From NCBI RefSeq assembly GCF_029868325.1, contig NZ_JARWNW010000196.1, positions 1 through 47,414 of the forward strand: a stretch of 47,414 nt of DNA, in the 5' to 3' direction. The position numbers and the translations under genes were made by a program. Every line of letters starts with the position of its first letter. Position 1 is the stretch's first letter. The notes beneath the pieces were generated by a model. It was not told the origin of the DNA, searched no databases, and saw only the letters and a program-made list of their open reading frames with translations. Positions 1-7,223 of this stretch are shown piece by piece. This stretch comes from Nocardia carnea (GTDB taxonomy: Bacteria; Actinomycetota; Actinomycetes; Mycobacteriales; Mycobacteriaceae).

Positions 1-183
1 CTGTTCTACCTGGTGGCACGGATCACCGAGCCGCGGTCGATGACCACGGTGCTCCTGCTTTTAGCCCTCCTCGTGGCCCGCCGGTGGCGAAAACCCGCCC
101 CCCGCGTAAGCCGCGCGGACAAAGAAAACCCCCGCGGCCCGCGCGGGGGGGCGGCCGCGGGCCCCCCGACTGTTGGGACGTAG
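1..183 (+). CDS. C-terminal end of a possible membrane protein (partial at left edge)
   Basis: The plus frame starting at base 1 is open to a TAG at 181-183. It reads a hydrophobic stretch with LLLLALLVARR followed by a basic and Pro/Gly-rich tail. That would suit the end of an integral membrane protein whose start lies outside the window. Only about 60 residues are visible and no family can be named. The second half lies over a strong hairpin that serves the opposite strand, so the tail may be non-coding. Low confidence. Confidence 0.3.
   Translation: MFYLVARITEPRSMTTVLLLLALLVARRWRKPAPRVSRADKENPRGPRGGAAAGPPTVGT
121..149 (-). terminator. Intrinsic terminator for leftward transcripts
   Basis: CCCCCGCG (129-136) pairs perfectly with CGCGGGGG (142-149) around a 5-nt loop. 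Read on the minus strand, the stem is followed by TTTTCTTTG (121-128), a good U-tract. It lies downstream of the small leftward gene ending at 289. It is the only hairpin in the window with a clear U-run. Confidence 0.7.
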
Positions 184-288
184 CGCAACGTCGAGCCCGC
201 CGGCCGCGAGCAGGCTCGGCGGCGAAACGGCCCGAGTGCGCCGGCGGTAATGCCGCGCCGGGACCGATGCCCAGGCGCGGCGAGGGAC

Positions 289-405
289 TCATCGGCCGTC
301 GTTCTCGGGGGATTCGGGCTCGTCCGGGCGTCGCCCGGTCAATCGCCGGTAGCCGACGACTGCGGCGACGAGGATCGCGATCCCGATGATCACGAGTATC
401 TCCAT
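289..405 (-). CDS. Small single-pass membrane protein, 38 aa
   Basis: The product is a very short protein: a hydrophobic segment at about residues 2-18 (ILVIIGIAILVAAVVGY) followed by a charged tail rich in Arg, Glu, Asp and Pro. This is the layout of small actinobacterial membrane peptides, with the tail probably cytoplasmic. A longer frame reaches up to 480. The ATG at 405 is preferred because a stress-type -10 element (GGGTAC, 415-420) ends only 9 nt upstream. That implies a leaderless or nearly leaderless transcript and excludes the upstream starts. No Shine-Dalgarno sequence is visible, which fits. A terminator with a U-tract follows at 121-149. The function is unknown. Confidence 0.6.
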   Translation of the reverse strand: MEILVIIGIAILVAAVVGYRRLTGRRPDEPESPENDGR

Positions 406-414
406 GGGGGGCGC

Positions 415-439
415 GTACCCGGCAACACACAGCTGAATC
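415..439 (-). promoter_or_regulatory. SigB/SigF-type promoter
   Basis: On the minus strand this reads GATT-N15-GGGTAC. Mycobacterial SigF and Bacillus SigB promoters have GTTT-like -35 and GGGTA(T/C) -10 elements. The ATG of the small membrane gene follows 9 nt after the -10. Confidence 0.6.
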
Positions 440-565
440 AAGCGCCGCCCGGCTCTCCGTTCGGTACCGGACGTGTTCAACCGGGCGAACGGGGCCGTCC
501 GGCCCTCCCAAAGTGTGGCGGCGTGCGCTGCGGCCGCAGGCCCAGGGCGGCGGGGGCGCGCTGGA

Positions 566-2113
566 TCAGCCGGCCACGACCCGGATCTGCTGCAACTCGG
601 GATCCGAGGCGTCGGGCAGATTCATCCCGTGATCGTGACCGGTGCGCAGATACTCCAGCACGCCTTCCCCGAGCCGTTCGCCGGGGATCACCGCGGGAAT
701 GCCCGGCGGGTACGGCGTGAGCTGTTCGGCCACGATCCGCCCCGCCGCCTTGCCGATCGGCACCATCTCGGTGGGGCCGAAGAACGCATCACGCGGCAGC
801 ATCGCGGTCTCCAGCAGCAATTCGTCCGGTTCGGGGACGTGAATCTCCTGCGGTGTATCGCTCGGACTTGCCTGCGCCCGCCACTCGTTCATCGCGGCCA
901 CCAAGGTATCGACCGTCTCCGCGTTGTCGGCGAAGGACAAGGTGGCCAGCAGCCGCCGATGATCGCTGAGCCCCATATCGATCCGGCGATTGTTGCGCAG
1001 CCAGGCGTCGGCTTCGTAACCGCTGACCCCGGTTTCGGAGATATCCATCAGCACCTGCAGGCGGTCGAGGTCGTGTGAGGCCTCGACTCCCAGCAGATCG
1101 TCCTCCATAACGTCGATCCCGGGGATCCGGTCGAGTTCGGTGCGGGCCTGCCGGGCCGTGCGCAATGCCTTGTCGAAGATCTCGCGGCCCTGCTGCACCA
1201 TCTGCCGGCGCCAGCCGTCGAGCGCGGTGTAGACCAGCACATTCGGGCTGGTCGTCATCAGCAGATCCGCACAATGCCGCAGCCGCACCGGGTCCACCAG
1301 ATCACCCTGCAGGTGGAACACCGACCCCTGCTCGAACCCGGCGCCCATCTTGTGCACGCTCACCACACAGACATCCGCGCCCGCATCCATCGCCCAGGTC
1401 GGCAGATCGGGATGGAACGGCAGATGCGCGCCCCACGCCTCGTCCACGATCAGCGGTTTCCCGCGTTCATGGCATACCCGGGCGATCCCTTCGATATCCG
1501 CGCAGGTGCCGTATGGGCTGGGGCTCACGATCAGCGCACCCGCGGCGTCCGGGTATTTGTCCCAGGCCCGGCGAACCTGCTCGGGTGAGGGGGGATGGGT
1601 GAAATGGCGTTCGGTATCCCAGCGCGGCGTGATCCAGCGCGGCAGGACCCCGGAGAAGATCAGGCCGGCGACGATGGATTTATGGCAGTCGCGGGCCACG
1701 AGCAGACCCCCGTCGCAACCGCCGGCGACAGCCATCATCGCGGCCTTGACCGACAGCGAACTACCGCAGGTGGAGAAGTACGTGCGTTCCGCGCCGACCG
1801 CGTCGGCCATGAGCTCTTCGGCGTGCGCGAGGTAGCCACCCTGCGACAACCGGTCGTCGAGGCCCGGCGCCGCCAGCACATCCGCGGCGAACGCGTCCCG
1901 GCCGATCACGGCGAGTACGCGATCGTCGGCACCACGGCCCTGCCGGTGCCCCGGGGGAGTGAACCCGTAACGGCCCAGCCGCTGGTAGTCGGCGAGAGCG
2001 TCCAGCATCGGCGCCCGGGACTGGTCGAGGCGCTTCCGGGCGCTGTCCTGCGTGCTCGTCTCCCGCGTTCCGTCCTCAGTGCCCACGCTGCTCCCGCAGA
2101 GTCGCTCCTTCAC
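566..2113 (-). CDS. Orn/Lys/Arg decarboxylase family PLP enzyme
   Basis: This is a fold-type I PLP-dependent decarboxylase of the Orn/Lys/Arg decarboxylase major-domain family. Members decarboxylate basic amino acids to polyamine precursors in the cytoplasm. From the first ATG, the PLP lysine is in VSVHKMGAG (about K255), the cofactor-binding Asp is in VDEAWGAH (about D224), and the start of the large domain is FTPPGHRQG near residue 51. The C-terminal domain carries PYPPGIPAVIPGE, typical of the family. The length (515 aa) is normal for the short actinobacterial form without an N-terminal wing domain. The first ATG overlaps the upstream gene by 38 nt. A GTG at 2086 (GGGAGCAGC in front) is an equally likely start and would give 506 aa. 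The substrate cannot be read from sequence. Confidence 0.85.
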   Translation of the reverse strand: MKERLCGSSVGTEDGTRETSTQDSARKRLDQSRAPMLDALADYQRLGRYGFTPPGHRQGRGADDRVLAVIGRDAFAADVLAAPGLDDRLSQGGYLAHAEELMADAVGAERTYFSTCGSSLSVKAAMMAVAGGCDGGLLVARDCHKSIVAGLIFSGVLPRWITPRWDTERHFTHPPSPEQVRRAWDKYPDAAGALIVSPSPYGTCADIEGIARVCHERGKPLIVDEAWGAHLPFHPDLPTWAMDAGADVCVVSVHKMGAGFEQGSVFHLQGDLVDPVRLRHCADLLMTTSPNVLVYTALDGWRRQMVQQGREIFDKALRTARQARTELDRIPGIDVMEDDLLGVEASHDLDRLQVLMDISETGVSGYEADAWLRNNRRIDMGLSDHRRLLATLSFADNAETVDTLVAAMNEWRAQASPSDTPQEIHVPEPDELLLETAMLPRDAFFGPTEMVPIGKAAGRIVAEQLTPYPPGIPAVIPGERLGEGVLEYLRTGHDHGMNLPDASDPELQQIRVVAG

Positions 2114-2564
2114 CTGTTTTCACCCGGCTGTGCGCGGCGGCCACCATCCCGATACCGGCCACCAGGCATATCCCGCCGCAGATACCCGCGATCACGGCCC
2201 AGCCCTCGAAGCCGTAGCCGGCCGCGGTGAGGGTGAGCGCGACCAGCACGATGCCGATCGCGGTCACGATGATGCCCGGCCAGTTCCGGGCGACCTCGAT
2301 GGACTCCCCGGCATGCGAACGGGTGGTCCGTGAATCGTCGGGGAAACGGTGTTCGTAGGGAATGTTGTGCGGACCGCTGCTTCCGGGAGGCTGCTGCGGG
2401 GTGCTGCCGCGCTGCGGGTCACTGCCGGGGGGCGGTTGGGGAGTGCCGCCGGACTGCAGGCTGCTTCCGGGAGGCTGCTGCGGGGTGCTGCCGCGCTGCA
2501 GGCCACCGCTGGGGTGCGCCGGCGCACTACTGGGTCGCTGCGGTTCGTCGGGTCCGGAGACCAT
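2076..2564 (-). CDS. Pro/Gln-rich two-helix membrane protein
   Basis: The N-terminal half is low complexity, with repeated STPQQPPGSS-like units, and is followed by a short charged linker. Two hydrophobic helices follow (IIVTAIGIVLVALTLTAAGYG and WAVIAGICGGICLVAGIGMV) with a short basic tail. This is a cytoplasmic Pro-rich tail on a two-helix anchor, a common actinobacterial design. Start: two in-frame ATGs lie at 2570 and 2564. The AGGAAGG motif is only 2 nt from the first but 8 nt from the second, so 2564 is used. The DNA of the Pro/Gln part contains a perfect 40-nt direct repeat. A stress-type promoter lies at 2611-2635. The 3' end overlaps the decarboxylase start, so the two may be co-transcribed. 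The function is unknown. Confidence 0.65.
   Translation of the reverse strand: MVSGPDEPQRPSSAPAHPSGGLQRGSTPQQPPGSSLQSGGTPQPPPGSDPQRGSTPQQPPGSSGPHNIPYEHRFPDDSRTTRSHAGESIEVARNWPGIIVTAIGIVLVALTLTAAGYGFEGWAVIAGICGGICLVAGIGMVAAAHSRVKTGEGATLREQRGH
2376..2499. repeat. 40-nt perfect direct repeat with 84-nt period
   Basis: Bases 2376-2415 and 2460-2499 are identical (they begin GCTGCTTCCGGGAGG and end GCCGCGCTGC). A degenerate third copy lies between them. The repeat encodes the Pro/Gln-rich units of the overlapping membrane protein and could expand or contract by slippage. Confidence 0.8.
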
Positions 2565-2610
2565 GATCATGTCCTTCCTGTCGACCTTCCGACCAGGGAC
2601 TTCGGTCCGG

Positions 2611-2635
2611 ATACCCGCTGATCGGGGATTGAATC
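2611..2635 (-). promoter_or_regulatory. SigB/SigF-type promoter
   Basis: The minus strand reads GATT-N15-GGGTAT. It lies 46 bases upstream of the Pro/Gln-rich membrane protein start at 2564 and has the same geometry as the other stress-type promoters here. Confidence 0.6.
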
Positions 2636-2654
2636 ACCGGTCCCGCGCCGGCCG

Positions 2655-2990
2655 CTACCCCGGGCTCGGCATCGGCTCCTGCGCCCCCGCCGTCACCACG
2701 GTCATGCGCGGCGGGCGCCCCGGATCGGGCGGAGGGGGCGGGTGCGTGGGATCCGGGACCGGTGGATGCGCCGGGTCGGGCGGGCGACCGGGATCGGGCG
2801 GAGGCGGCGGGGGTGTGGGCCACGGTTCGGGTGGTGGTCGTCCGGGATCCGGTACCGGGGACGGCGGCCTGTCCGGCTCTGGTTCGGGTGGCGGCCGTCC
2901 GGGATCCGGTGGCGGTGGCGGGGGAGTGGGCCAGGGGCCGGGGTCGGGTGGTGGGGGCTCCGGCGACGGCCGCGGGTCGGTAGCACGCAT
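2655..2990 (-). CDS. Proline-rich low-complexity protein, 111 aa
   Basis: The product is roughly half proline, with repeated PPDPGRPP and EPWPTPPPPPPDPG units. It has no predicted helix, cysteine or signal peptide. The start at 2990 is supported by GGAAGGAAG ending a few bases upstream. The opposite strand reads as a Gly-rich frame resembling PGRS proteins, but that frame has no supported start. Composition alone cannot prove coding, and low-complexity GC-rich DNA often leaves open frames. If real it may be a wall-spanning or scaffold peptide. No stress-type promoter was found in front of it, unlike its neighbours. Confidence 0.4.
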   Translation of the reverse strand: MRATDPRPSPEPPPPDPGPWPTPPPPPPDPGRPPPEPEPDRPPSPVPDPGRPPPEPWPTPPPPPPDPGRPPDPAHPPVPDPTHPPPPPDPGRPPRMTVVTAGAQEPMPSPG

Positions 2991-3180
2991 GATCTTCCTT
3001 CCGGACGTCCTGCGCGGGGGATTTCTTCCTCGGCGCCGCGCAGCGGGTGCCGTTACCGGAACGGGGCTCTCCGGTCGGAGCCTGCTCCGCGCGCCGGCGT
3101 CGGCCGGTCGTCATCCACGGGCACCGGGACCACCGGCCACCGGTTGAAGACCAGTGGCCGGTGAGCGTGCCGGGGCGGGA

Positions 3181-3411
3181 TCAGCTCAGGCGCTGGGCGA
3201 GCAGTGCCTTGGCCTGCTCGGCGCCCTTCTGGCTCTCGTGCTGGGCACGTTTGAAGAATTCGGCGATCTCGGCGTCCCCGGCGCGCTCGGCATCCCGGCT
3301 GTACACCTCCATCCGCAATGCGTTGCTCAGACATGCCTCGGTGAACCAGATGAGGTTGTAGTCCTTGTCCTTGGTGCCGGTGAACTGGCCGGTTTCCTGC
3401 TGGATGCTCAT
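3181..3411 (-). CDS. Conserved small helical protein, 76 aa
   Basis: A short, charged, helix-rich protein with NLIWFTEACLSNALRMEVY near residues 19-37 and EIAEFFKRAQHESQKGAEQAK near 48-68. I recognise it as a small conserved hypothetical of mycobacteria and nocardiae whose helices recall rubrerythrin/ferritin-like bundles. No metal ligands are evident, so that is only a resemblance. It is preceded by a GTTT-N15-GGGTAG promoter (3490-3514) and a short GC hairpin in its leader (3435-3452). Its neighbours are other small stress-type genes. It is cytoplasmic, with no signal peptide. The function is unknown. Confidence 0.7.
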   Translation of the reverse strand: MSIQQETGQFTGTKDKDYNLIWFTEACLSNALRMEVYSRDAERAGDAEIAEFFKRAQHESQKGAEQAKALLAQRLS

Positions 3412-3489
3412 TACGGCCTCCTGTTCGCTTGTTCGCGCCCGGTAGCGGGCGCCTGCTCTGCCGACGGTGTCCCTACCGTCACCGCCGCC

Positions 3490-3514
3490 CTACCCGCCGC
3501 ACCGCCGGCGAAAC
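3490..3514 (-). promoter_or_regulatory. SigB/SigF-type promoter embedded in a hairpin
   Basis: The minus strand reads GTTT-N15-GGGTAG, serving the 76-residue protein starting at 3411. Its -35 and spacer lie inside the 12-bp hairpin that ends the upstream ChaB-like gene. Confidence 0.55.
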
Positions 3515-3528
3515 CGCGGTGCGGCGGG
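3493..3528 (-). terminator. Strong GC hairpin, probable terminator of the ChaB-like gene
   Basis: CCCGCCGCACCG (3493-3504) and CGGTGCGGCGGG (3517-3528) are perfect inverted copies around a 12-nt loop, 29 nt past the stop at 3558. There is no U-tract, as is common in actinobacterial terminators. Confidence 0.55.
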
Positions 3529-3557
3529 ATTACGCGAACCCCCGGCTGCGGCGGCGC

Positions 3558-3980
3558 TCACTTCCTGCGCCGGGCCGTTTCGCGGCGGTTGGATTTCTCG
3601 ATGGCGGTGACGAGTTCGTCCTTGGTCATCTTCCACCGGCCGGTGATATCGAGCCGCCCCGCGACGTCGAGCAGATGCTGTTTGGAGGCGTTGGCGTCCA
3701 CACCTCCGGCGCTGGCGCCCTTCGGGTTCGGGCCACCGCCGGCCGCGCGTTCATCGGACGGGCCCCGCTTCTTCTTCGGCTCCCAGTGGTCGCCGACCTT
3801 CTCGAAGCTGTGCTTGAGTGCCTCGTAGGCGACCCGATGCGCGCGTTGTTCGCTGCCGTAGGTCTGCAGTGCCGAATCGTGGGCCTTGGCGAAGGTGCGC
3901 TGCGCTTTCTCGTCCGAACGCTGCAATGTGCTCGGCAGTTCCGATTTCCGGACGCTGCCGCGAGCAGTCGTCTTCGGCAT
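3558..3980 (-). CDS. ChaB-like protein with C-terminal Rho-N/SAP-like domain
   Basis: Residues 10-65 match the ChaB fold (ELPSTLQRSDEKAQRTFAKAH, then YGSEQRAHRVAYEALKHSFEKVG). E. coli ChaB was named as a regulator of the ChaA cation transporter, but its role in actinobacteria is unknown. After a Gly/Asn/Pro linker, residues 105-140 (LLDVAGRLDITGRWKMTKDELVTAI) resemble a small helix-extended-loop-helix domain of the Rho-N/SAP kind, which suggests nucleic-acid contact. The start at 3980 is chosen because GGAAGGAG lies directly upstream, although the frame stays open to 4076. A GATT-N15-GGGTAG promoter lies at 4061-4085. A similar C-terminal module occurs in the protein at 43474-43803. Confidence 0.8.
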   Translation of the reverse strand: MPKTTARGSVRKSELPSTLQRSDEKAQRTFAKAHDSALQTYGSEQRAHRVAYEALKHSFEKVGDHWEPKKKRGPSDERAAGGGPNPKGASAGGVDANASKQHLLDVAGRLDITGRWKMTKDELVTAIEKSNRRETARRRK

Positions 3981-4060
3981 CGCGTACTCCTTCCTGGTCC
4001 TTGTTGTCAGGCGTTCCGGCGCGGACTTCGTGCTCTCGTTCCGGCCCGGATACCCGGCGG

Positions 4061-4085
4061 CTACCCGTTCGCGCAATGCTGAATC
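4061..4085 (-). promoter_or_regulatory. SigB/SigF-type promoter
   Basis: The minus strand reads GATT-N15-GGGTAG upstream of the ChaB-like gene. A second GGGTAT lies at 4050-4055 but has no matching -35. Confidence 0.55.
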
Positions 4086-4163
4086 CGGTGCGCGGCCCAG
4101 CCTCGCCGGCCCTGGCTATGCTGCGGAGAAAGTTCACCGCAGCGAACGCAGAGAAAGGCCTCC

Positions 4164-4631
4164 ATGCCCCGCATCGCCAGCGCCACCACCGTCGACCGTG
4201 CCGCCTTGCTGGAGTTCCTGCAGTCCCGCCACCGCGGCGTCCTGGTCACCAACCGGTCCGGCGGGTCACCGCAGATATCCCCGGTGACCTGCGGCCTGGA
4301 CCCGCAAGGCCGAATCGTCGTCTCCACCTATCCCGGTCGCGCCAAGACCCGCAATATCCGGCGCGATCCGCGGGTATCGATCTGCGTGCTGTCCGACGAT
4401 TTCGACGAGGCGTATGTGCAGATCGACGGGCGGGGCGAGGTGATCGATATGCCGGAGGCGCTGGACGGTCTGGTCGACTACTACCGGGGGATTGCCGGTG
4501 AGCATCCGGATTGGGACGAGTACCGCTCGGCCATGGCCCGGCAGAACAAATCGCTGATCCGCATCACCATCGAACGCTGGGGCCCGATCGCCACCGGTGG
4601 TTTCCCGCCCGAACACGATCCGGCCGACTGA
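4164..4631 (+). CDS. PPOX-class flavin/F420-dependent oxidoreductase
   Basis: A 155-residue split beta-barrel protein of the pyridoxamine-phosphate-oxidase-like superfamily. Family signs are HRGVLVTNRSGGSPQISPV (residues about 23-41), GRIVVSTYPGRAKTRNIRRDPRV (about 49-71) and a C-terminal RITIERWGPIATGG. Actinobacterial members of this size usually bind F420 and reduce small quinone-like or tetrapyrrole substrates. Substrate and cofactor are not provable here. AAAGG lies 6 nt before the ATG. It is divergent from the ChaB-like gene and convergent with glycerate kinase, with a hairpin after its stop. Confidence 0.8.
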   Translation: MPRIASATTVDRAALLEFLQSRHRGVLVTNRSGGSPQISPVTCGLDPQGRIVVSTYPGRAKTRNIRRDPRVSICVLSDDFDEAYVQIDGRGEVIDMPEALDGLVDYYRGIAGEHPDWDEYRSAMARQNKSLIRITIERWGPIATGGFPPEHDPAD

Positions 4632-4637
4632 GCCGCC

Positions 4638-4663
4638 ACCGGCGCCGGGGTGGTTGCGCCGGT
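4638..4663. terminator. Hairpin between convergent genes
   Basis: ACCGGCGC (4638-4645) pairs with GCGCCGGT (4656-4663) around a 10-nt loop, just after the PPOX stop and before the glycerate kinase stop. There is no U-tract. It could end transcription from either side. Confidence 0.5.
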
Positions 4664-4743
4664 TCTCCAGCCGCGCCGCCGATGAAGCCGGTGGGCGTCG
4701 GTGAACCACGGGTCTCATCGGCCGATATGGCGTCGGCGCGACT

Positions 4744-5709
4744 TCAGGAGTTCCGGGTCCCGACAACCCGGCCCGCCGCCCGCATGGCGGCGGTATCGGA
4801 GGCGACGATCACCTCGGCGAACCGTGACCGGTAGTCGCCGAGATCCTCGCCCACCGAACCGACCACGGCGTACACCGGGATATCGTCGGCCCGCGCCAGG
4901 ATTGCCGAGATGATTTTTCCGGCGCGAGTCTGGCCGTCGAGTCGTCCCTCCCCGACGACGATCGCGCCGGCGCCGGCGGCCAGCTTGTCGAATCCGCCGG
5001 CATCCAGGACGTACTCGGCACCCGACCGCAACTCCGCGCCGTACTGCGCCCACATCCCACCGGAGAACCCGCCCGCCGCGCCCGTGGCGTCGACACCGGA
5101 TGGGTCGCGCGGCAGCCGGCGCGCGGTATCGGCGAGGCGGCGGGTCAGTAGTTCCACGGTCGCCGGATCGGCGCCCTTCTGCGGGCCGAAGACGCGGGCG
5201 GCGTCGACGTAGCGGGTGGTGACATCGGTGAGCACGGTGATCGCCGCGCCACGCAGACCACCGCCGTCCTCGATCGCCGCGATGGCGCCGGTACCACCAT
5301 CGGTGGTGGCCGAACCGCCCGCCGCGACCACGATCCGCCGGGCACCCCGGCGCGCGGCCGCGGCGATGAGCATGCCGGTGCCGTAGGTGTCGGCGGCGAC
5401 CGGATCACGCGGGCCGTCGTGCGGGGTGGTGACCCCACTGGCCGCGGCGACCTCGACCACGGCGACCCCGTCGTCCGACAGGCCGATCGTGGCGGTACAC
5501 GGCGCACCCCACGGGTTGCGTGCCTCGACGGTCACCCGGTCCAGACCGAGCGGCTCGACGAGTACGTCCAGGGTCCCCTCGCCGCCGTCGGCGACCGGCA
5601 GCCGCAGCGCGCGGCCTCCGCTCTCCTCGACGCCACGGCCGATGGCCTCGGCGACCTGCGTCGCGGTATAGGTGCCTTTGAAACTGTCCGGGGCGATGAG
5701 CACGGTCAC
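4744..5709 (-). CDS. glxK: Glycerate 2-kinase
   Basis: A glycerate kinase of the GarK/GlxK family, which phosphorylates D-glycerate to 2-phosphoglycerate with ATP in the cytoplasm. Conserved elements are IAPDSFKGTYTATQVAEAI at the N-terminus, PVADGGEGT (about 39-47), GGSATTDGGTGA, FGPQKGA and VVGEGRLDGQT near the C-terminus. At 321 aa it is about 60 residues shorter than E. coli GlxK. Some of the missing length falls in the loop after GGSATTDGG, where the ATP/substrate domain is trimmed. It starts with GTG and has AGGGG upstream. It is the last gene of the operon C direction, but a 449-base gap with a hairpin separates it from the dehydrogenase at 6159, so it may have its own promoter. The role fits use of glycerate formed from tartrate. 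Confidence 0.85.
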   Translation of the reverse strand: MTVLIAPDSFKGTYTATQVAEAIGRGVEESGGRALRLPVADGGEGTLDVLVEPLGLDRVTVEARNPWGAPCTATIGLSDDGVAVVEVAAASGVTTPHDGPRDPVAADTYGTGMLIAAAARRGARRIVVAAGGSATTDGGTGAIAAIEDGGGLRGAAITVLTDVTTRYVDAARVFGPQKGADPATVELLTRRLADTARRLPRDPSGVDATGAAGGFSGGMWAQYGAELRSGAEYVLDAGGFDKLAAGAGAIVVGEGRLDGQTRAGKIISAILARADDIPVYAVVGSVGEDLGDYRSRFAEVIVASDTAAMRAAGRVVGTRNS

Positions 5710-6072
5710 GACGGCGCCCCTGCGCAGCGCGAACGGACTGCACCCGTGGCCCGGGCCGTCCGGGGCCGCCCGTGGCAGGCCGCTTCCGCGAGAAGGCCCC
5801 GCTCGGGGCCGCGTTCCGGCGAATCGGCGAGGGCTCGGATTCCGCAGGCATTCATGGACGTAACCCTATCGGCGCCGGCGGCGGGCCACACTCGGAGAGC
5901 CCGGCCTACCGTGCGCGGCGCCCCGATCCACCGCGAACCGCAACGCTAACGGTGTGCACGTCGATCCCACGATGCCGGCCTGTTTGCCGTTGTCGCCACC
6001 GCCGTCGGCAACCCGCTGCGGGAGGGCGTGCGGATTGCTCATCGTCCGGTGACCCGCGGCCTGAGCAGGATT

Positions 6073-6100
6073 GTGCCGCATGAGAAACACCATGCGGCAC
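6073..6100 (-). terminator. 10-bp hairpin in the 5710-6158 gap
   Basis: GTGCCGCATG (6073-6082) and CATGCGGCAC (6091-6100) are perfect inverted copies around an 8-nt loop. They lie 59 nt after the stop at 6159. This is a probable terminator or attenuator between the dehydrogenase and glycerate kinase. I see no convincing gene in the rest of the 449-base gap. Confidence 0.55.
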
Positions 6101-6158
6101 GTCACGGCATCCGGAGGCCGCACCACCGCCGGCCGGCGCGATCACTCGGTGCCCTGCG

Positions 6159-7223
6159 TCAGCCGGCTGGGAGCAGCACCGACGCCCGGTCGGCGATAGC
6201 GGTGCCGACCTCGGTGGTGGTGGCGGTGCCACCCAGATCGGGTGTGCGCGGGCCGCCGTTTCCGAGGACATCGGTGACGGCCCGGTCCACGGCCGCGGCC
6301 GCGGTGTGCTCACCGAGGTGGTCGAGCAGCATGGCGGCCGCGAGGATCTGCGCGACCGGGTTGGCGATCCCCTGCCCGGCGATATCCGGCGCGCTGCCGT
6401 GCACCGCCTCGAACATCGAGGGAGTGTCACCGGCCGGGTTGATATTGCCGGAGGGCGCCAGGCCCAGTCCGCCGGTGACGGCGGCGGCCAGATCCGAGAG
6501 GATGTCACCGAACAGGTTCGAGCCGACGATCACGTCCAGCCGGTCGGGATGCAGCACGATTTCGGCGGCGAGCGCGTCCACATGCATCTGCCGAGTCTGC
6601 ACCGCCGGGTAGTCGGCGGCGACCCGGTCGAAGATCTCGTCCCAGTACGGCATGGAATGGATCAGGCCGTTCGATTTCGTCGCCGAGCACAACCGGCCCG
6701 TGCGCTCACTCGCCCGTTCGAAGGCGTAGCGGATGATGCGCTCACAGCCGACGCGGGTGAACACCGATTCCTGCAGGACGAATTCGTCGGGCCGGCCCGG
6801 GTTGTGCTTACCGCCGATCTCGGAGTATTCGCCTTCGGAGTTCTCCCGCACGATCAGCAGGTCCAGATCCTCGGCGGTGCGGTCGTGCAGGGCCGATTCG
6901 GTGCCGGGCAGCAATCGGACGGGACGCAGGTTGACGTACTGGGCGAAAGCGCGCCGCAACGGGATCAGCAACCCCCACAGCGAAATATGGTCCGGGACGC
7001 CGGGAAACCCGACCGCACCCAGCAGGATCGCGTCGAACCCCGCGAGCTGCTCCGGGCCGTCCGCCGGCATCATCGCGCCCGTCCGCAGATAGTTCTCGCA
7101 GGACCAGTCGAATTCGGTCCATTCGATACCGGGCAGTACCCGGTCGATGACCTTGACCGCCTCCGCCGTGACGTCGACGCCGATGCCGTCGCCGGGAATG
7201 GTCGCGATCCGATAGGAATTCAC
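6159..7223 (-). CDS. Tartrate/D-malate-type decarboxylating dehydrogenase (TtuC family)
   Basis: A beta-hydroxyacid decarboxylating dehydrogenase of the isocitrate/isopropylmalate family, tartrate dehydrogenase branch. Family members oxidise tartrate or D-malate with NAD+ and decarboxylate the product. Meso-tartrate can yield D-glycerate. Visible are IATIPGDGIGVDV at the N-terminus, VNLRPVRLLPG, VRENSEGEYSEIGG (the substrate-region motif, about residues 128-141), the metal-site VDALAAEIVLHPDRLDVIVGSNLFGDILSD split over about 218-247, and HGSAPDIAGQGIANP. The 354-aa length is normal. Its ATG overlaps the aldehyde dehydrogenase stop as ATGA (7220-7223), so the two are translationally coupled. 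Glycerate kinase downstream supports the tartrate-to-glycerate reading. Isopropylmalate dehydrogenase (LeuB) is less likely because of the long WGLLIPLRRAFAQYVNLRP region. Confidence 0.85.
   Translation of the reverse strand: MNSYRIATIPGDGIGVDVTAEAVKVIDRVLPGIEWTEFDWSCENYLRTGAMMPADGPEQLAGFDAILLGAVGFPGVPDHISLWGLLIPLRRAFAQYVNLRPVRLLPGTESALHDRTAEDLDLLIVRENSEGEYSEIGGKHNPGRPDEFVLQESVFTRVGCERIIRYAFERASERTGRLCSATKSNGLIHSMPYWDEIFDRVAADYPAVQTRQMHVDALAAEIVLHPDRLDVIVGSNLFGDILSDLAAAVTGGLGLAPSGNINPAGDTPSMFEAVHGSAPDIAGQGIANPVAQILAAAMLLDHLGEHTAAAAVDRAVTDVLGNGGPRTPDLGGTATTTEVGTAIADRASVLLPAG

Noticed and set aside
2362..3147. Plus-strand Gly-rich frame resembling PE_PGRS proteins
   Set aside because: It is the mirror of the Pro-rich minus-strand gene. 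No ribosome site or PE/PPE head is present, and the minus frame has GGAAGGAAG before its ATG.
3435..3452. GCGCCCG-GTAG-CGGGCGC hairpin as a riboswitch for the 76-aa gene
   Set aside because: A 7-bp stem with a 4-nt loop alone gives no riboswitch signature. Mentioned only as a leader hairpin.
5706..5891. 61-codon minus frame overlapping the glycerate kinase GTG as GTGA
   Set aside because: No ribosome site, no recognisable sequence, and Arg/Ala-rich composition as in shadow frames.
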